Assembly (NCBI RefSeq): GCF_035762065.1
Contig: NZ_DASTPW010000016.1
Location: 14,695-78,694, forward strand
Length of the DNA stretch: 64,000 nucleotides
Origin: Methylibium sp035762065
GTDB taxonomy: Bacteria; Pseudomonadota; Gammaproteobacteria; Burkholderiales; Burkholderiaceae_C
Direction of reading: 5' to 3'
Below are positions 7,753 through 15,543 of this stretch, piece by piece; within the stretch, counting starts at the first letter, position 1; every line of letters starts with the position of its first letter. Position numbers and translations under genes: made by a program. The notes below the pieces were generated by a model that made no database searches, was not told the DNA's origin, and saw only the letters and a list, made by a program, of their open reading frames with translations.

Positions 7753-8673
7753 TCAGTGCTTCTTGGTTTGCGACGAGCGCTTGATCGCTTCGTTGATCTC
7801 GCGGATCGAACGCTCGATCTCGGCTTCGTCGAGGTCGTCGGGATCGGCCGAGCCGCCGCCGACGCTGGCCTGGATCGTCGAGGCGAAGACCTCGTCGCCC
7901 AAGGCGGTGGTGGAGATCGCGCGCGGCGCGTCGGTGTCCTCGGCCGATTCCCATTCGACCGACAGCACGGTGACGTTGTCGCTCTTCGCGCCGCCCCTGC
8001 GCAGGGCCTGCTCGACCAGTTCGGGCACCGCGTCCGAGATCGGCCGCGAGCTCAGCTGCTGCGCGATCTCTTCGTCGCTGACGTGGCCCCAGAGACCGTC
8101 GGAGCACAGCAGCAGGCGGTCTTTCTTCTGCAGGATCAACGGGCCGACGGTGTCGACCACCGGCTTGCCCGGGCTGCCGAGGCAGGTGAAGAGCACGTTG
8201 CGGTTAAAGCGGTCGCCCATCGGCACGACCTGCGCCATCGTTTCCTGCAGTTCGGAGTACGAGTGGTCGCGGGTGCGGGCGATCAGCTTGTCGCCGCGCA
8301 CGAGGTAGAGCCGCGAGTCGCCGCAATGCGCCCAGTAGGCGTGGTTGCCTTGGAGCACGCAGGCGACGACCGTGGTGCGGGGCGTGTCGATCAGGGCCTT
8401 CTCGGTCGCATAGCGGATCAGCTGATGGTGGCCCGCCATGATCGAGTCGTGCAGGAAGCGCATCGGGTCGCCCAGCACCGGCTTGGCATCGCGCTGGAAC
8501 ATGGCAGCCAGCGTCTGCAGCGCGAGCTGCGAGGCCACCTCGCCCTCCGGATGGCCACCCATGCCGTCGGCCAGCGCGAACAGGCCGGCATCGCGCGTGT
8601 AGCAATAGCCCATGCGGTCTTCGTTCTTGTCGCGGCCGCCCTTGCGGCTGACTTGGTAGACGGAGAACCGCAT
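7753..8673 (-). CDS. PP2C-family Ser/Thr protein phosphatase
   Basis: A 306-residue soluble phosphatase. Its metal-binding motifs are RDKNEDRMGYC near the N-terminus, FALADGMGGHPEGEVAS, HCGDSRLYLVR and LLLCSDGLWGHV, with a final GGAKSDNVTVL, so the fold appears complete and active. After about residue 245 there is an acidic tail (ADPDDLDEAEIE) not required for the PP2C fold. It lies 12 bases after the Ser/Thr kinase gene, the usual pairing of a kinase with its reversing phosphatase. Targets are not indicated by the neighbourhood. Confidence 0.93.
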   Translation of the reverse strand: MRFSVYQVSRKGGRDKNEDRMGYCYTRDAGLFALADGMGGHPEGEVASQLALQTLAAMFQRDAKPVLGDPMRFLHDSIMAGHHQLIRYATEKALIDTPRTTVVACVLQGNHAYWAHCGDSRLYLVRGDKLIARTRDHSYSELQETMAQVVPMGDRFNRNVLFTCLGSPGKPVVDTVGPLILQKKDRLLLCSDGLWGHVSDEEIAQQLSSRPISDAVPELVEQALRRGGAKSDNVTVLSVEWESAEDTDAPRAISTTALGDEVFASTIQASVGGGSADPDDLDEAEIERSIREINEAIKRSSQTKKH

Positions 8674-8685
8674 GACTGCTTTGCC

Positions 8686-9654
8686 TCAGGCCTTGGCGCC
8701 GGTCTTGATGTTCTCGAGCTGGAGCTTCAAGCGTTCACTGAAGCTCAGCTTGGTGTAGCGCCGCTCGGTCTCGCGCGCCAGTTCCTTCTGCAGCGCGAAC
8801 ACGCTCTGAGGGCGCGACAGCGGATCGAGCGACATGCACCACTCGGTCACTTCGATCAGGTTGTCGGAATAGACGTTGCGCAGGCGGCTGAGCGAGAGGC
8901 CCAGGCGATCCTTGTCGAGCCGCTGCGGCGCGTCGTTCGGCGGGTAACCCTGCATGCAGGCGTAGATGCAGGCGCCGATCGCGTAGATGTCCGTCCAGGG
9001 GCCGAGCGTGCCGTCGCGGCGGTACATCTCGGGCGCTGCGAAGCCGGGCGTGTACATCGGCCGGATGAAGTTGCCTTCCTTGCTGAGCACCTCGCGCGCG
9101 GCGCCGAAGTCGAGCATCACCGCCTTGTTGTCGTTGGTGATGAAGATGTTCGCGGGCTTGATGTCGAGGTGCAGCATCTTGTGCTGATGCACGATGCGCA
9201 GGCCGCGCAGGATCTCGTCGAACAGCGAGCGGATCGTGCTTTCGCGGAACACCTTGTCGCGCTTCAGGTCGCGCGCGGTGACGATGAAGTCCTGCAGCGT
9301 GTCGCCCTGCAGGTAATTCATCACCATGTAGACGGTTTCGTTCTCGCGGAAGAAATTCAGCACCGAGACGACGCTCGGATGGCTGATCTGCGCGAGGCTG
9401 CGGCCTTCCTCGAAGAAGCTCTTCAGGCCCAGCCGGTAGAGCGGCTGCTTCTCCGGCTTGACGCGCGGCGTGAGTTCGCCGGGCGAGCGCTCCGCGAGCG
9501 AAGCGGGAAGGTATTCCTTGAGGGCGATGAGACGGCGCTCGCTGTCTTCGCAGAGGTAGACGACGCCGAAGCCGCCGGCCGCCAGCTTCTTCACGACCTG
9601 GTAGCCCCCGACCACCGTGCCCGCAGGCAATGGAGCGGGTTTGGCCTTCGACAT
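8686..9654 (-). CDS. Hanks-type Ser/Thr protein kinase, soluble
   Basis: The 322-residue product is essentially a bare kinase domain. It shows the glycine loop LAAGGFGVVY, the ATP lysine in LIALKEYLP, the catalytic loop HLDIKPANIF (HLD replacing HRD, common in bacterial kinases of this type), the DFG motif in MLDFGAAREV and AAPEMY. No transmembrane or PASTA segment is present, so it acts in the cytoplasm. It is paired with the PP2C gene and divergent from yicC, with only 28 bases between the two start codons. Confidence 0.93.
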   Translation of the reverse strand: MSKAKPAPLPAGTVVGGYQVVKKLAAGGFGVVYLCEDSERRLIALKEYLPASLAERSPGELTPRVKPEKQPLYRLGLKSFFEEGRSLAQISHPSVVSVLNFFRENETVYMVMNYLQGDTLQDFIVTARDLKRDKVFRESTIRSLFDEILRGLRIVHQHKMLHLDIKPANIFITNDNKAVMLDFGAAREVLSKEGNFIRPMYTPGFAAPEMYRRDGTLGPWTDIYAIGACIYACMQGYPPNDAPQRLDKDRLGLSLSRLRNVYSDNLIEVTEWCMSLDPLSRPQSVFALQKELARETERRYTKLSFSERLKLQLENIKTGAKA

Positions 9655-9682
9655 AATCCAGGTTTCGTCCGGCGATTGATCG

Positions 9683-10603
9683 ATGTCAGTCTACAGCATG
9701 ACCGGCTATGGAAGCTGCGCTTGCGGCCCTCGCGAGGACGTGCAAAACGCGCACAAAGACGGCCTTGTCGACGGTGGCGAAGTGCTCGTCGAATTGCGCT
9801 CGGTCAACAGCCGCTTCCTCGACATTGCCTGGCGCCTGCCCGACGAACTGCGCGGGCTCGAAGCCCCGCTGCGCGAACTGCTCGCCGGCCGGCTTCGGCG
9901 TGGCAAGCTCGAGGTGCGCATCGCCGCGCGCAAGCCGCAGGTCCACGGGCCGCGCACGCTCGATGCCGCCCGGCTGAGCGAACTCGCCGCGCTCGAAGCT
10001 CAAGTGCTCGCGCATCTGCCGCAGGCCGCGCGGCTCGGCGTGGCGGAGGCGATCGACCGCTGTCGGCCGACAGAGGACGCGGCGTTTGCCGACGCGCTCG
10101 TGCTCGACGCCGCGCGACGCGCACTCGCCGCACTGGTCGACGCTCGTGAGCGTGAAGGGGCAAAGCTCGTGCAGGTGCTGCGCGAGCGCCTGGGCGCGTT
10201 GCGCCACCTGGCTGCGCAGGCGGCGCCGCTCGTGCCTCAGGCGGTGCAGCGTCAGCAGGCGCGCTTCCTCGAACGCTGGAACGAGGCGCTTGCCGCGACG
10301 AATGTCAGCGGCGCCTCGGCCGAGGCCGCGCGTGAACGCGCGCTGCAGGAGGCCGCGGCCCACGCGCTGCGCATCGATGTCGCCGAAGAGCTCGCGCGCC
10401 TGGGCGCGCACCTTGACGAGATCGACCGCCTGCTCACCAAGGGCGGCGAAGTCGGCAAGCGCCTCGACTTCCTGATTCAAGAATTGCAGCGCGAGGCCAA
10501 CACGCTCGGCTCGAAAGCCGCAGCGATCGAACTCACGCGCATTTCCGTGGAGATGAAAGTCGCGATCGAGCAGATGCGCGAGCAGGTGCAGAACATCGAG
10601 TGA
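9683..10603 (+). CDS. yicC: YicC/YloC-family endoribonuclease
   Basis: The 306-residue product has the diagnostic start YSMTGYG and the segment VELRSVNSRFLDIAWRLP. The C-terminus (GKRLDFLIQELQREANTLGS, then EMKVAIEQMREQVQNIE) is nearly invariant in the family. YicC proteins have been described as endoribonucleases influencing RNA decay. Compared with short YicC proteins, an additional stretch rich in charged residues follows YGSCACG before the VELRSVNSRF segment. It is immediately followed by gmk, a widely conserved pairing. Confidence 0.92.
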   Translation: MSVYSMTGYGSCACGPREDVQNAHKDGLVDGGEVLVELRSVNSRFLDIAWRLPDELRGLEAPLRELLAGRLRRGKLEVRIAARKPQVHGPRTLDAARLSELAALEAQVLAHLPQAARLGVAEAIDRCRPTEDAAFADALVLDAARRALAALVDAREREGAKLVQVLRERLGALRHLAAQAAPLVPQAVQRQQARFLERWNEALAATNVSGASAEAARERALQEAAAHALRIDVAEELARLGAHLDEIDRLLTKGGEVGKRLDFLIQELQREANTLGSKAAAIELTRISVEMKVAIEQMREQVQNIE

Positions 10604-10617
10604 AGATTCGACCGACG

Positions 10618-11298
10618 ATGAACCAAGTTTCCGGCCTGCGTTCGACCGATTACCCGGGCAACCTTTTCGTCGTCGCCGCGCCCAGCGGTGCGGGCAAGTC
10701 GAGCCTCGTCAAGGCGCTGCTGCAGCTGGACGCGCAGCTGGCCGTCTCCGTCTCGCACACCACGCGGGCGCCGCGCGGCCAGGAGCTCGATGGCCGGGAG
10801 TACCACTTCGTCGGCGATGCCGTCTTCCGCGACATGGTCGCGCGCGACGCCTTCTTCGAATGGGCGGAGGTGCACGGCCATCTCTACGGCACCTCGCGAC
10901 AGGCGATCGCCGAGCGGCTTGCGCTCGGAGCCGACGTGGTGCTCGAAATCGACTGGCAGGGCGCATTACAGATCAAGCGCCTTTTCGCCGAGGCGGTGCT
11001 GATCTTCATCCTTCCGCCGAGCTGGGACGAGCTGCGTCAGCGCCTGCAGCGCCGCGCCGAGGATCCGCCCGAGGTGATCGAGACCCGGCTGTTCAATGCA
11101 CGGCAGGAGGTCGCCCAGGCGCGGCATTTCGATTACGTGGTGATCAACGCACTGTTCGAGACCGCGCTGTTCGACCTGAAGACGATCGTCCACGCACGCC
11201 GTCTAAAATACGCAGTTCAGCGGCGCGCCAGGTCCTCGGTCTTCGAAGCCTTGAACCTGGTCGGCGACGATGGCCCCGAGCCCGGCTCGGCCGCCTGA
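10618..11298 (+). CDS. gmk: Guanylate kinase
   Basis: The 226-residue product phosphorylates GMP to GDP. The P-loop APSGAGKSSLVKALL is at about residues 22-36, with SVSHTTRAPRGQELDGREYHF for GMP binding and DVVLEIDWQGALQIK downstream. Two starts are possible: a GTG at 10600 overlapping the yicC stop (GTGA), and the ATG at 10618 used here. The C-terminal 20 residues are an extension beyond the fold. It is grouped with yicC, rpoZ and spoT, the classic order in Proteobacteria. Confidence 0.94.
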   Translation: MNQVSGLRSTDYPGNLFVVAAPSGAGKSSLVKALLQLDAQLAVSVSHTTRAPRGQELDGREYHFVGDAVFRDMVARDAFFEWAEVHGHLYGTSRQAIAERLALGADVVLEIDWQGALQIKRLFAEAVLIFILPPSWDELRQRLQRRAEDPPEVIETRLFNARQEVAQARHFDYVVINALFETALFDLKTIVHARRLKYAVQRRARSSVFEALNLVGDDGPEPGSAA

Positions 11299-11324
11299 CG
11301 CGCCGCATCCTCGTTGGAGTTCCC

Positions 11325-11528
11325 ATGGCCCGCATCACCGTCGAAGACTGCCTCGAGCAGATCCCCAACCGCTTCCAGCTCGTGCTCGCCGCGACCTACC
11401 GCGCGCGCATGCTGAGCCAGGGCCACGCGGCCAAGGTCGACAGCAAGAACAAGCCGGGCGTCACCGCGCTGCGCGAGATCGCCGAAGGCCACGTCGGCAT
11501 CGAGATGCTGAAGAAGGTGCCTGTGTAA
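11325..11528 (+). CDS. rpoZ: RNA polymerase omega subunit
   Basis: The 67-residue protein starts MARITVEDCLEQIPNRFQLV and ends IAEGHVGIEMLKKVPV, a full-length betaproteobacterial omega. Omega helps fold and assemble beta-prime and forms part of a ppGpp-binding site. A GGAG ribosome site lies eight bases before the ATG. It sits between gmk and the RelA/SpoT-family gene, the conserved place that links it with the stringent response. Confidence 0.96.
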   Translation: MARITVEDCLEQIPNRFQLVLAATYRARMLSQGHAAKVDSKNKPGVTALREIAEGHVGIEMLKKVPV

Positions 11529-11609
11529 GGGCACTCCGTTCGACGGGGCCCCGGCCCCAATGACCGCGCAGGCCGTCCGCGCAGCGGCCTCCGCTACGAT
11601 GGCCGTTCG

Positions 11610-13898
11610 ATGGCTTCGCGCACCGTCTCCGCCGTTCGCAAGACCCTGAGCCTTGCGCTGCCGGGCTTCATGCTCGGCGGCGACGAGGTCGATGCCGCCG
11701 CGCCGACGGAAGCGCGGGCCGCGTCCTTCGCGACGCTGACGGCCAAGCTCGGCTACCTCGGCGCCGCCGATGTCAAGCGCGTGCGCGAGGCCTACAAGTT
11801 CGCGGACGAGGCGCACCTGGGGCAGTTCCGCGCCAGCGGCGAGCCCTACATCACCCACCCGATCGCAGTCGCCGGCCTGTGCGCCGACTGGAAGCTCGAC
11901 GCCCAGGCCATCATGGCCGCGCTGATGCACGACGCGATGGAGGACTGCGGCATCGAGAAGCCGCAGTTGATCGAGCGCTTCGGCGCGCCGACGGCCGACC
12001 TGGTCGACGGCCTCACCAAGCTCGACAAGCTGCAGTTCAGCACCCGCGAGGAATCGCAGGCGGAGAGCTTTCGCAAGATGCTGCTGGCGATGGCGCGCGA
12101 CGTGCGCGTGATCCTCATCAAGCTCGCCGACCGGCTGCACAACATGCGCACGATCCACGCGGTGCCCGCCGCCAAGCGCGGCCGCATTGCACGCGAGACG
12201 ATGGAGATCTACGCGCCCATCGCCCACCGGCTGGGCCTGAACGAAACCTACCGCGAGCTGCAGGAGCGCTCGTTCGAGCAGATCCACCCCTGGCGCCACG
12301 CGGCGCTCGCCAAGGCGCTGGAGCGCGCGCGCGGCACGCGGCGCGACATCGTCGACAGGGTGCAGCGCGAGGTCGAGCGCGCGTTCAAGGAGCAGAAGCT
12401 TGGCGTGCAGCTCTCGGGCCGCGAGAAGACGCTGCACTCGATCTACGGAAAGATGGACGAGAAGCACCTGTCGTTCGCGCAGGTGAACGACATCTTCGGC
12501 TTCCGCGTCGTCGTCAAGACCCTGCCGGAGTGCTATCTCGCGCTGGGCGTGCTGCACCAGCTCTACAAGCCGGTGCCGGGCCGCTTCAAGGACTACATCG
12601 CGATTCCCAAGGCCAACGGCTACCAATCGCTGCACACCACGCTCGTGAGCCCGCTGGGCACGTCGGTCGAGTTCCAGATCCGCACCGAGCCGATGCACAT
12701 GGTCGCGGAAAAGGGCATCGCGGCGCACTGGCTCTACAAGGCGCACGGCGGCGCCGATGCGCAGCGCGTCGGCGCGGTGTGGCTGCAGTCGCTGCTGGAC
12801 ATCCAGGACGAGACGCGCGACTCGGCCGAGTTCCTCGAGCACGTCAAGGTCGATCTCTTTCCCGACTCGGTCTACGTCTTCACGCCGCAGAGCAAGATCC
12901 TCGCGCTGCCGCGCGGCGCGACCGCGGTCGACTTCGCCTACTCGATCCACAGCGACGTCGGCGACCACTGCGTGGGCGCCAACATCAACGGCGAGGCGGC
13001 GCCGTTGCGCACCGTGCTGCGCAGCGGCGACACGGTGGAGATCATCACCGCGGCGGGCGCACGGCCGAACCCGGCTTGGCTCAATTTCGTCGGCACCGGC
13101 CGCGCGCGCTCGCGCATCCGCCACTACCTGAAGAACATGGAGGCCGAGGAGTCGCTGCAACTCGGCGAGCGGCTGCTCGCGCAGGCGATCCGCGCCGAAG
13201 GTCTGGCGCTGCCGTCCGGCGACGAGACCAGCCCCGGCGCCGACGGCCACCTCTGGCAGGCCCTGCTGCGCTGGAGCGGCACCCGCAGCCGCGACGAGCT
13301 GATGGTCGAGATCGGCCTCGGCAAGAAGATCCCGGGCATCGTCGCGAAGCGGCTGGCCGCGCTGCTCGCCGAGCGCGGCGCACGGCCCGACGCGGTGACG
13401 CTCACGCTTGGCCGCTACGGCGCGCAGGACGCCGGCGACGCGCCGCACGCGAGCGTCGCGATCGACGGCACCGAAGGCGCGACAGTGCAGCTGGCCGAAT
13501 GCTGCCGGCCGGTGCCGGGCGACGCGATCCTCGGCTACCTCGGCCGCGGCGAAGGCCTGGTGGTGCACACCGCCGAATGCGCGACCGCCAAACGTCTGTT
13601 CGCGCGCGACAGCGAGCCCTGGATCGCGGTCGAGTGGGCCGAGCACCTGACGCGCAGCTTCGAGACCGCGGTGTCGGTGCTGCTGAGCAACGGCAAGGGC
13701 GTGCTCGCGCAGGTGGCCGCGGCGGTCAGCGACGCCGAGGCCGACATCGTCCACATCGACATGGCCGACGACCGCGCCGCCGCGACCACCGAGCTGACGC
13801 TGCTGATCGCGGTGCGCGATCGCGTGCACCTCGCCGACACGCTGCGTGCGCTCAAGCGCTCGCCGGCGGTGTTGCGGGTCGGGCGCGTCAAGCCCTGA
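11610..13898 (+). CDS. spoT: Bifunctional (p)ppGpp synthetase/hydrolase, RelA/SpoT family
   Basis: A 762-residue stringent-response enzyme. Residues about 55-210 form the HD hydrolase domain, with the intact metal motif HDAMED at 107-112 and LIKLADRLHNMRTI. The synthetase domain follows with DIFGFRVVVKTLPECY and RFKDYIAIPKANGYQSLHTT. A TGS domain (VYVFTPQSKILALPRGATAVDFAYSIHS region) and a C-terminal ACT domain end the protein. With both catalytic motifs intact it is a SpoT-type bifunctional enzyme rather than RelA, which usually lacks the hydrolase histidine. A second RelA elsewhere would be usual in Betaproteobacteria. Confidence 0.93.
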   Translation: MASRTVSAVRKTLSLALPGFMLGGDEVDAAAPTEARAASFATLTAKLGYLGAADVKRVREAYKFADEAHLGQFRASGEPYITHPIAVAGLCADWKLDAQAIMAALMHDAMEDCGIEKPQLIERFGAPTADLVDGLTKLDKLQFSTREESQAESFRKMLLAMARDVRVILIKLADRLHNMRTIHAVPAAKRGRIARETMEIYAPIAHRLGLNETYRELQERSFEQIHPWRHAALAKALERARGTRRDIVDRVQREVERAFKEQKLGVQLSGREKTLHSIYGKMDEKHLSFAQVNDIFGFRVVVKTLPECYLALGVLHQLYKPVPGRFKDYIAIPKANGYQSLHTTLVSPLGTSVEFQIRTEPMHMVAEKGIAAHWLYKAHGGADAQRVGAVWLQSLLDIQDETRDSAEFLEHVKVDLFPDSVYVFTPQSKILALPRGATAVDFAYSIHSDVGDHCVGANINGEAAPLRTVLRSGDTVEIITAAGARPNPAWLNFVGTGRARSRIRHYLKNMEAEESLQLGERLLAQAIRAEGLALPSGDETSPGADGHLWQALLRWSGTRSRDELMVEIGLGKKIPGIVAKRLAALLAERGARPDAVTLTLGRYGAQDAGDAPHASVAIDGTEGATVQLAECCRPVPGDAILGYLGRGEGLVVHTAECATAKRLFARDSEPWIAVEWAEHLTRSFETAVSVLLSNGKGVLAQVAAAVSDAEADIVHIDMADDRAAATTELTLLIAVRDRVHLADTLRALKRSPAVLRVGRVKP

Positions 13899-13934
13899 CC
13901 GACGCGGTCGGGGCGCCGCGCCTCCGCGCAGCCG

Positions 13935-14306
13935 CTACTTCGGGCTCCCGTCGTCGACAGGCGCTTCGCGCTTCGACGTGCCCGGCCCGTCCGAGGCGCC
14001 GACCCAGCCCTCGGCGCGACGCACGCCGCGCTTGACGCCTTCGGCCGTGCGCTCGGCCGTCGTCTTGACGACCTCGACACCCTTCTCGGCACCGCGTTTC
14101 GCCGCGCCGCCCGCCTTCGTCAAGCCCCGCCCGGCCGCCGAGGCCGCGCTTTCGGCGCCCTTCTTGACCGCATGGCCGGCCCGCGTGGCCGCGCCGGAGG
14201 CGGCCGAGCCCGCCTGCTCCGCCTTCGACGGCTCCGCGGCGTGCGCCGCCATGCCGATCGACATCGCGGCCAGGATCGCCGCCGGGCTCTTCAGCATCGC
14301 GTTCAT
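13935..14306 (-). CDS. Exported small protein with tandem 11-residue amphipathic (LEA-like) repeats
   Basis: A 123-residue protein of unknown function. The first 23 residues look like a signal peptide (hydrophobic AAILAAMSIGMAAHA), predicting the periplasm. Residues 46-100 split into five consecutive 11-residue units: AVKKGAESAAS, AAGRGLTKAGG, AAKRGAEKGVE, VVKTTAERTAE and GVKRGVRRAEG. Each alternates Ala/Val with Lys/Arg/Glu, the pattern of group 3 LEA proteins and similar amphipathic helices. The C-terminal 20 residues are polar and probably disordered. The ATG overlaps the greB stop (ATGA), so it is translated with greB. The LEA resemblance is by pattern only; a desiccation or membrane-surface role is inference. 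Confidence 0.75.
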   Translation of the reverse strand: MNAMLKSPAAILAAMSIGMAAHAAEPSKAEQAGSAASGAATRAGHAVKKGAESAASAAGRGLTKAGGAAKRGAEKGVEVVKTTAERTAEGVKRGVRRAEGWVGASDGPGTSKREAPVDDGSPK

Positions 14307-14920
14307 CGTCGATCTCCGTTTTTCGATGCGGGCTTGGAAGCGGCCGCCGCGGCGGAGTTCGGCGCCGGGTAACGCACCGACACGATCGTGATCGTCTGCC
14401 GCCCGCCGGGCGTGTGCAGCTTGACCTCGTCGCCTTCGCGCGCCTTCAGCAGGGCGCGCGCGATCGGCGCGATCCAGCTCACCTCGCCGGCCAGGTTGTC
14501 GGCCTCGTCGATGCCCTTGATCGTTACGGTGCGCTCGGCGCCGTCGGGCAGCGCGTAGGTGACGGTCGCGCCGAAGTAGATCTGGTCGCTGCCATGGTGC
14601 GCGCTCGGGTCGGTGACTTCGGCAATCTCGAGCCGCTTGGTCAGGAAGCGGATGCGGCGATCGATCTCGCGCAACCGCTTCTTGCCGTAGAGGTAGTCGC
14701 CGTTCTCCGAACGGTCGCCGTTCTTCGCGGCCCAAGACACCGTCTCGACGACCTTCGGCCGTTCGTCGTCGATCAAGGCCATCAGTTCGCCGTGAAGCCG
14801 CGCGTGGCCCTCGGGCGTGAGGTAGTTCTTTGCGCCGGCGGGGATGGGCGCGGCGCCGGGCTCGTCGGCGTCGGCGTCGTCCGGCGCGTCGTCGCGCTCG
14901 CGGGTGAAGGCCTTGTTCAT
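14303..14920 (-). CDS. greB: Transcription elongation factor GreB
   Basis: The 205-residue product rescues backtracked RNA polymerase by promoting cleavage of the nascent RNA. It starts MNKAFTRERDD, the standard GreB start. An acidic Asp/Glu/Pro insert precedes YLTPEGHARLHGELMAL. The coiled-coil tip ENGDYLYGKKRLREIDRRI and the FKBP-like C-terminal domain are complete. It is longer than the usual 160-170 residues because of the acidic insert and an Ala/Ser/Lys tail. It overlaps the downstream repeat-protein gene by four bases. Confidence 0.94.
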   Translation of the reverse strand: MNKAFTRERDDAPDDADADEPGAAPIPAGAKNYLTPEGHARLHGELMALIDDERPKVVETVSWAAKNGDRSENGDYLYGKKRLREIDRRIRFLTKRLEIAEVTDPSAHHGSDQIYFGATVTYALPDGAERTVTIKGIDEADNLAGEVSWIAPIARALLKAREGDEVKLHTPGGRQTITIVSVRYPAPNSAAAAASKPASKNGDRR

Positions 14921-14994
14921 CGTGCAGGCGAGCCTATCCGAGGCGCCAGCGCGCCGGCGGCTGAACCGCAGCGCGCCGCTCGACACCAAGGGGC

Positions 14995-15480
14995 ATGCTT
15001 GCCCGCGCCAGCGCACCCGTCGCCTTCGCGTTGATCGCGGCGTCGATCCACGCTGCCGGAGCCGATCCGATCGACGCGCCCGCCTGCCGCGCGGCCCTCG
15101 CCGCGCTCGACCGCGAGGAAGCCGCCGCCCGCTCGCGGCCGCGCGACGAACCGGCGCCGCCGACCTTGATCGACGCGCGGCGCCGCGCCGCATCCGACTG
15201 CCTCGGCAGTGCGCGCGACGAGCCGCCGCCGCGTTCTTCGGCCGCGCCGATCGCCGTGCCGCCGATCGCATCGCCGCTGCCTTCGCCTCGATCGGCGCCG
15301 CCTCGCGCAAGCGCCGGACCGCCGCCCGTGCTGCCCGCGCCGGCGCAGCAGACCATCACGAGCTGCGATGCCCTGGGCTGCTGGACGTCCACCGGCAGCC
15401 GCCTGCAGCGCGCCGGCCCCAACCTGCTCGGCCCGCGCGGCGCGTGCAGCGGGCCGGGGCCGGTGGTCTCCTGCCCTTGA
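14995..15480 (+). CDS. Hypothetical exported Pro/Ala-rich protein
   Basis: A 161-residue protein with a clear signal peptide (VAFALIAASIHAAGA, cleavage about residue 23). The mature part begins with a Cys and many Arg/Ala, has a long Pro/Ala/Ser-rich middle (about 75-118), and ends with SCDALGCWTSTGSRLQRAGP and a final SCP: four C-terminal cysteines that could form two disulphides. The GC(W/S) plus TS-x-G-x-R-L module resembles short secreted proteins seen in related Burkholderiales. It is divergent from greB and convergent with paaZ. The function is unknown. Confidence 0.7.
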   Translation: MLARASAPVAFALIAASIHAAGADPIDAPACRAALAALDREEAAARSRPRDEPAPPTLIDARRRAASDCLGSARDEPPPRSSAAPIAVPPIASPLPSPRSAPPRASAGPPPVLPAPAQQTITSCDALGCWTSTGSRLQRAGPNLLGPRGACSGPGPVVSCP

Positions 15481-15543
15481 CGAGCTCGGCGCTCCTGGCA
15501 GCGCCGGCCGGTGGCCCGGGCGATCGCCGCGGCGCCGCGTCGC

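Noticed and set aside
11204..11209. TAAAAT inside gmk as an rpoZ promoter
   Set aside because: A fair -10 match 116 bases before rpoZ, but no acceptable -35 at 16-18 bases.
11217..13829. An 870-codon open frame on the minus strand opposite spoT
   Set aside because: Its composition (runs of Arg, His, Ala and Val) and lack of motifs mark it as an antisense shadow.
13935..14735. A longer start (266 codons) for the 11-mer repeat protein
   Set aside because: The upstream part is a shadow of greB; the ATG at 14306 gives a clean signal peptide and an ATGA overlap.
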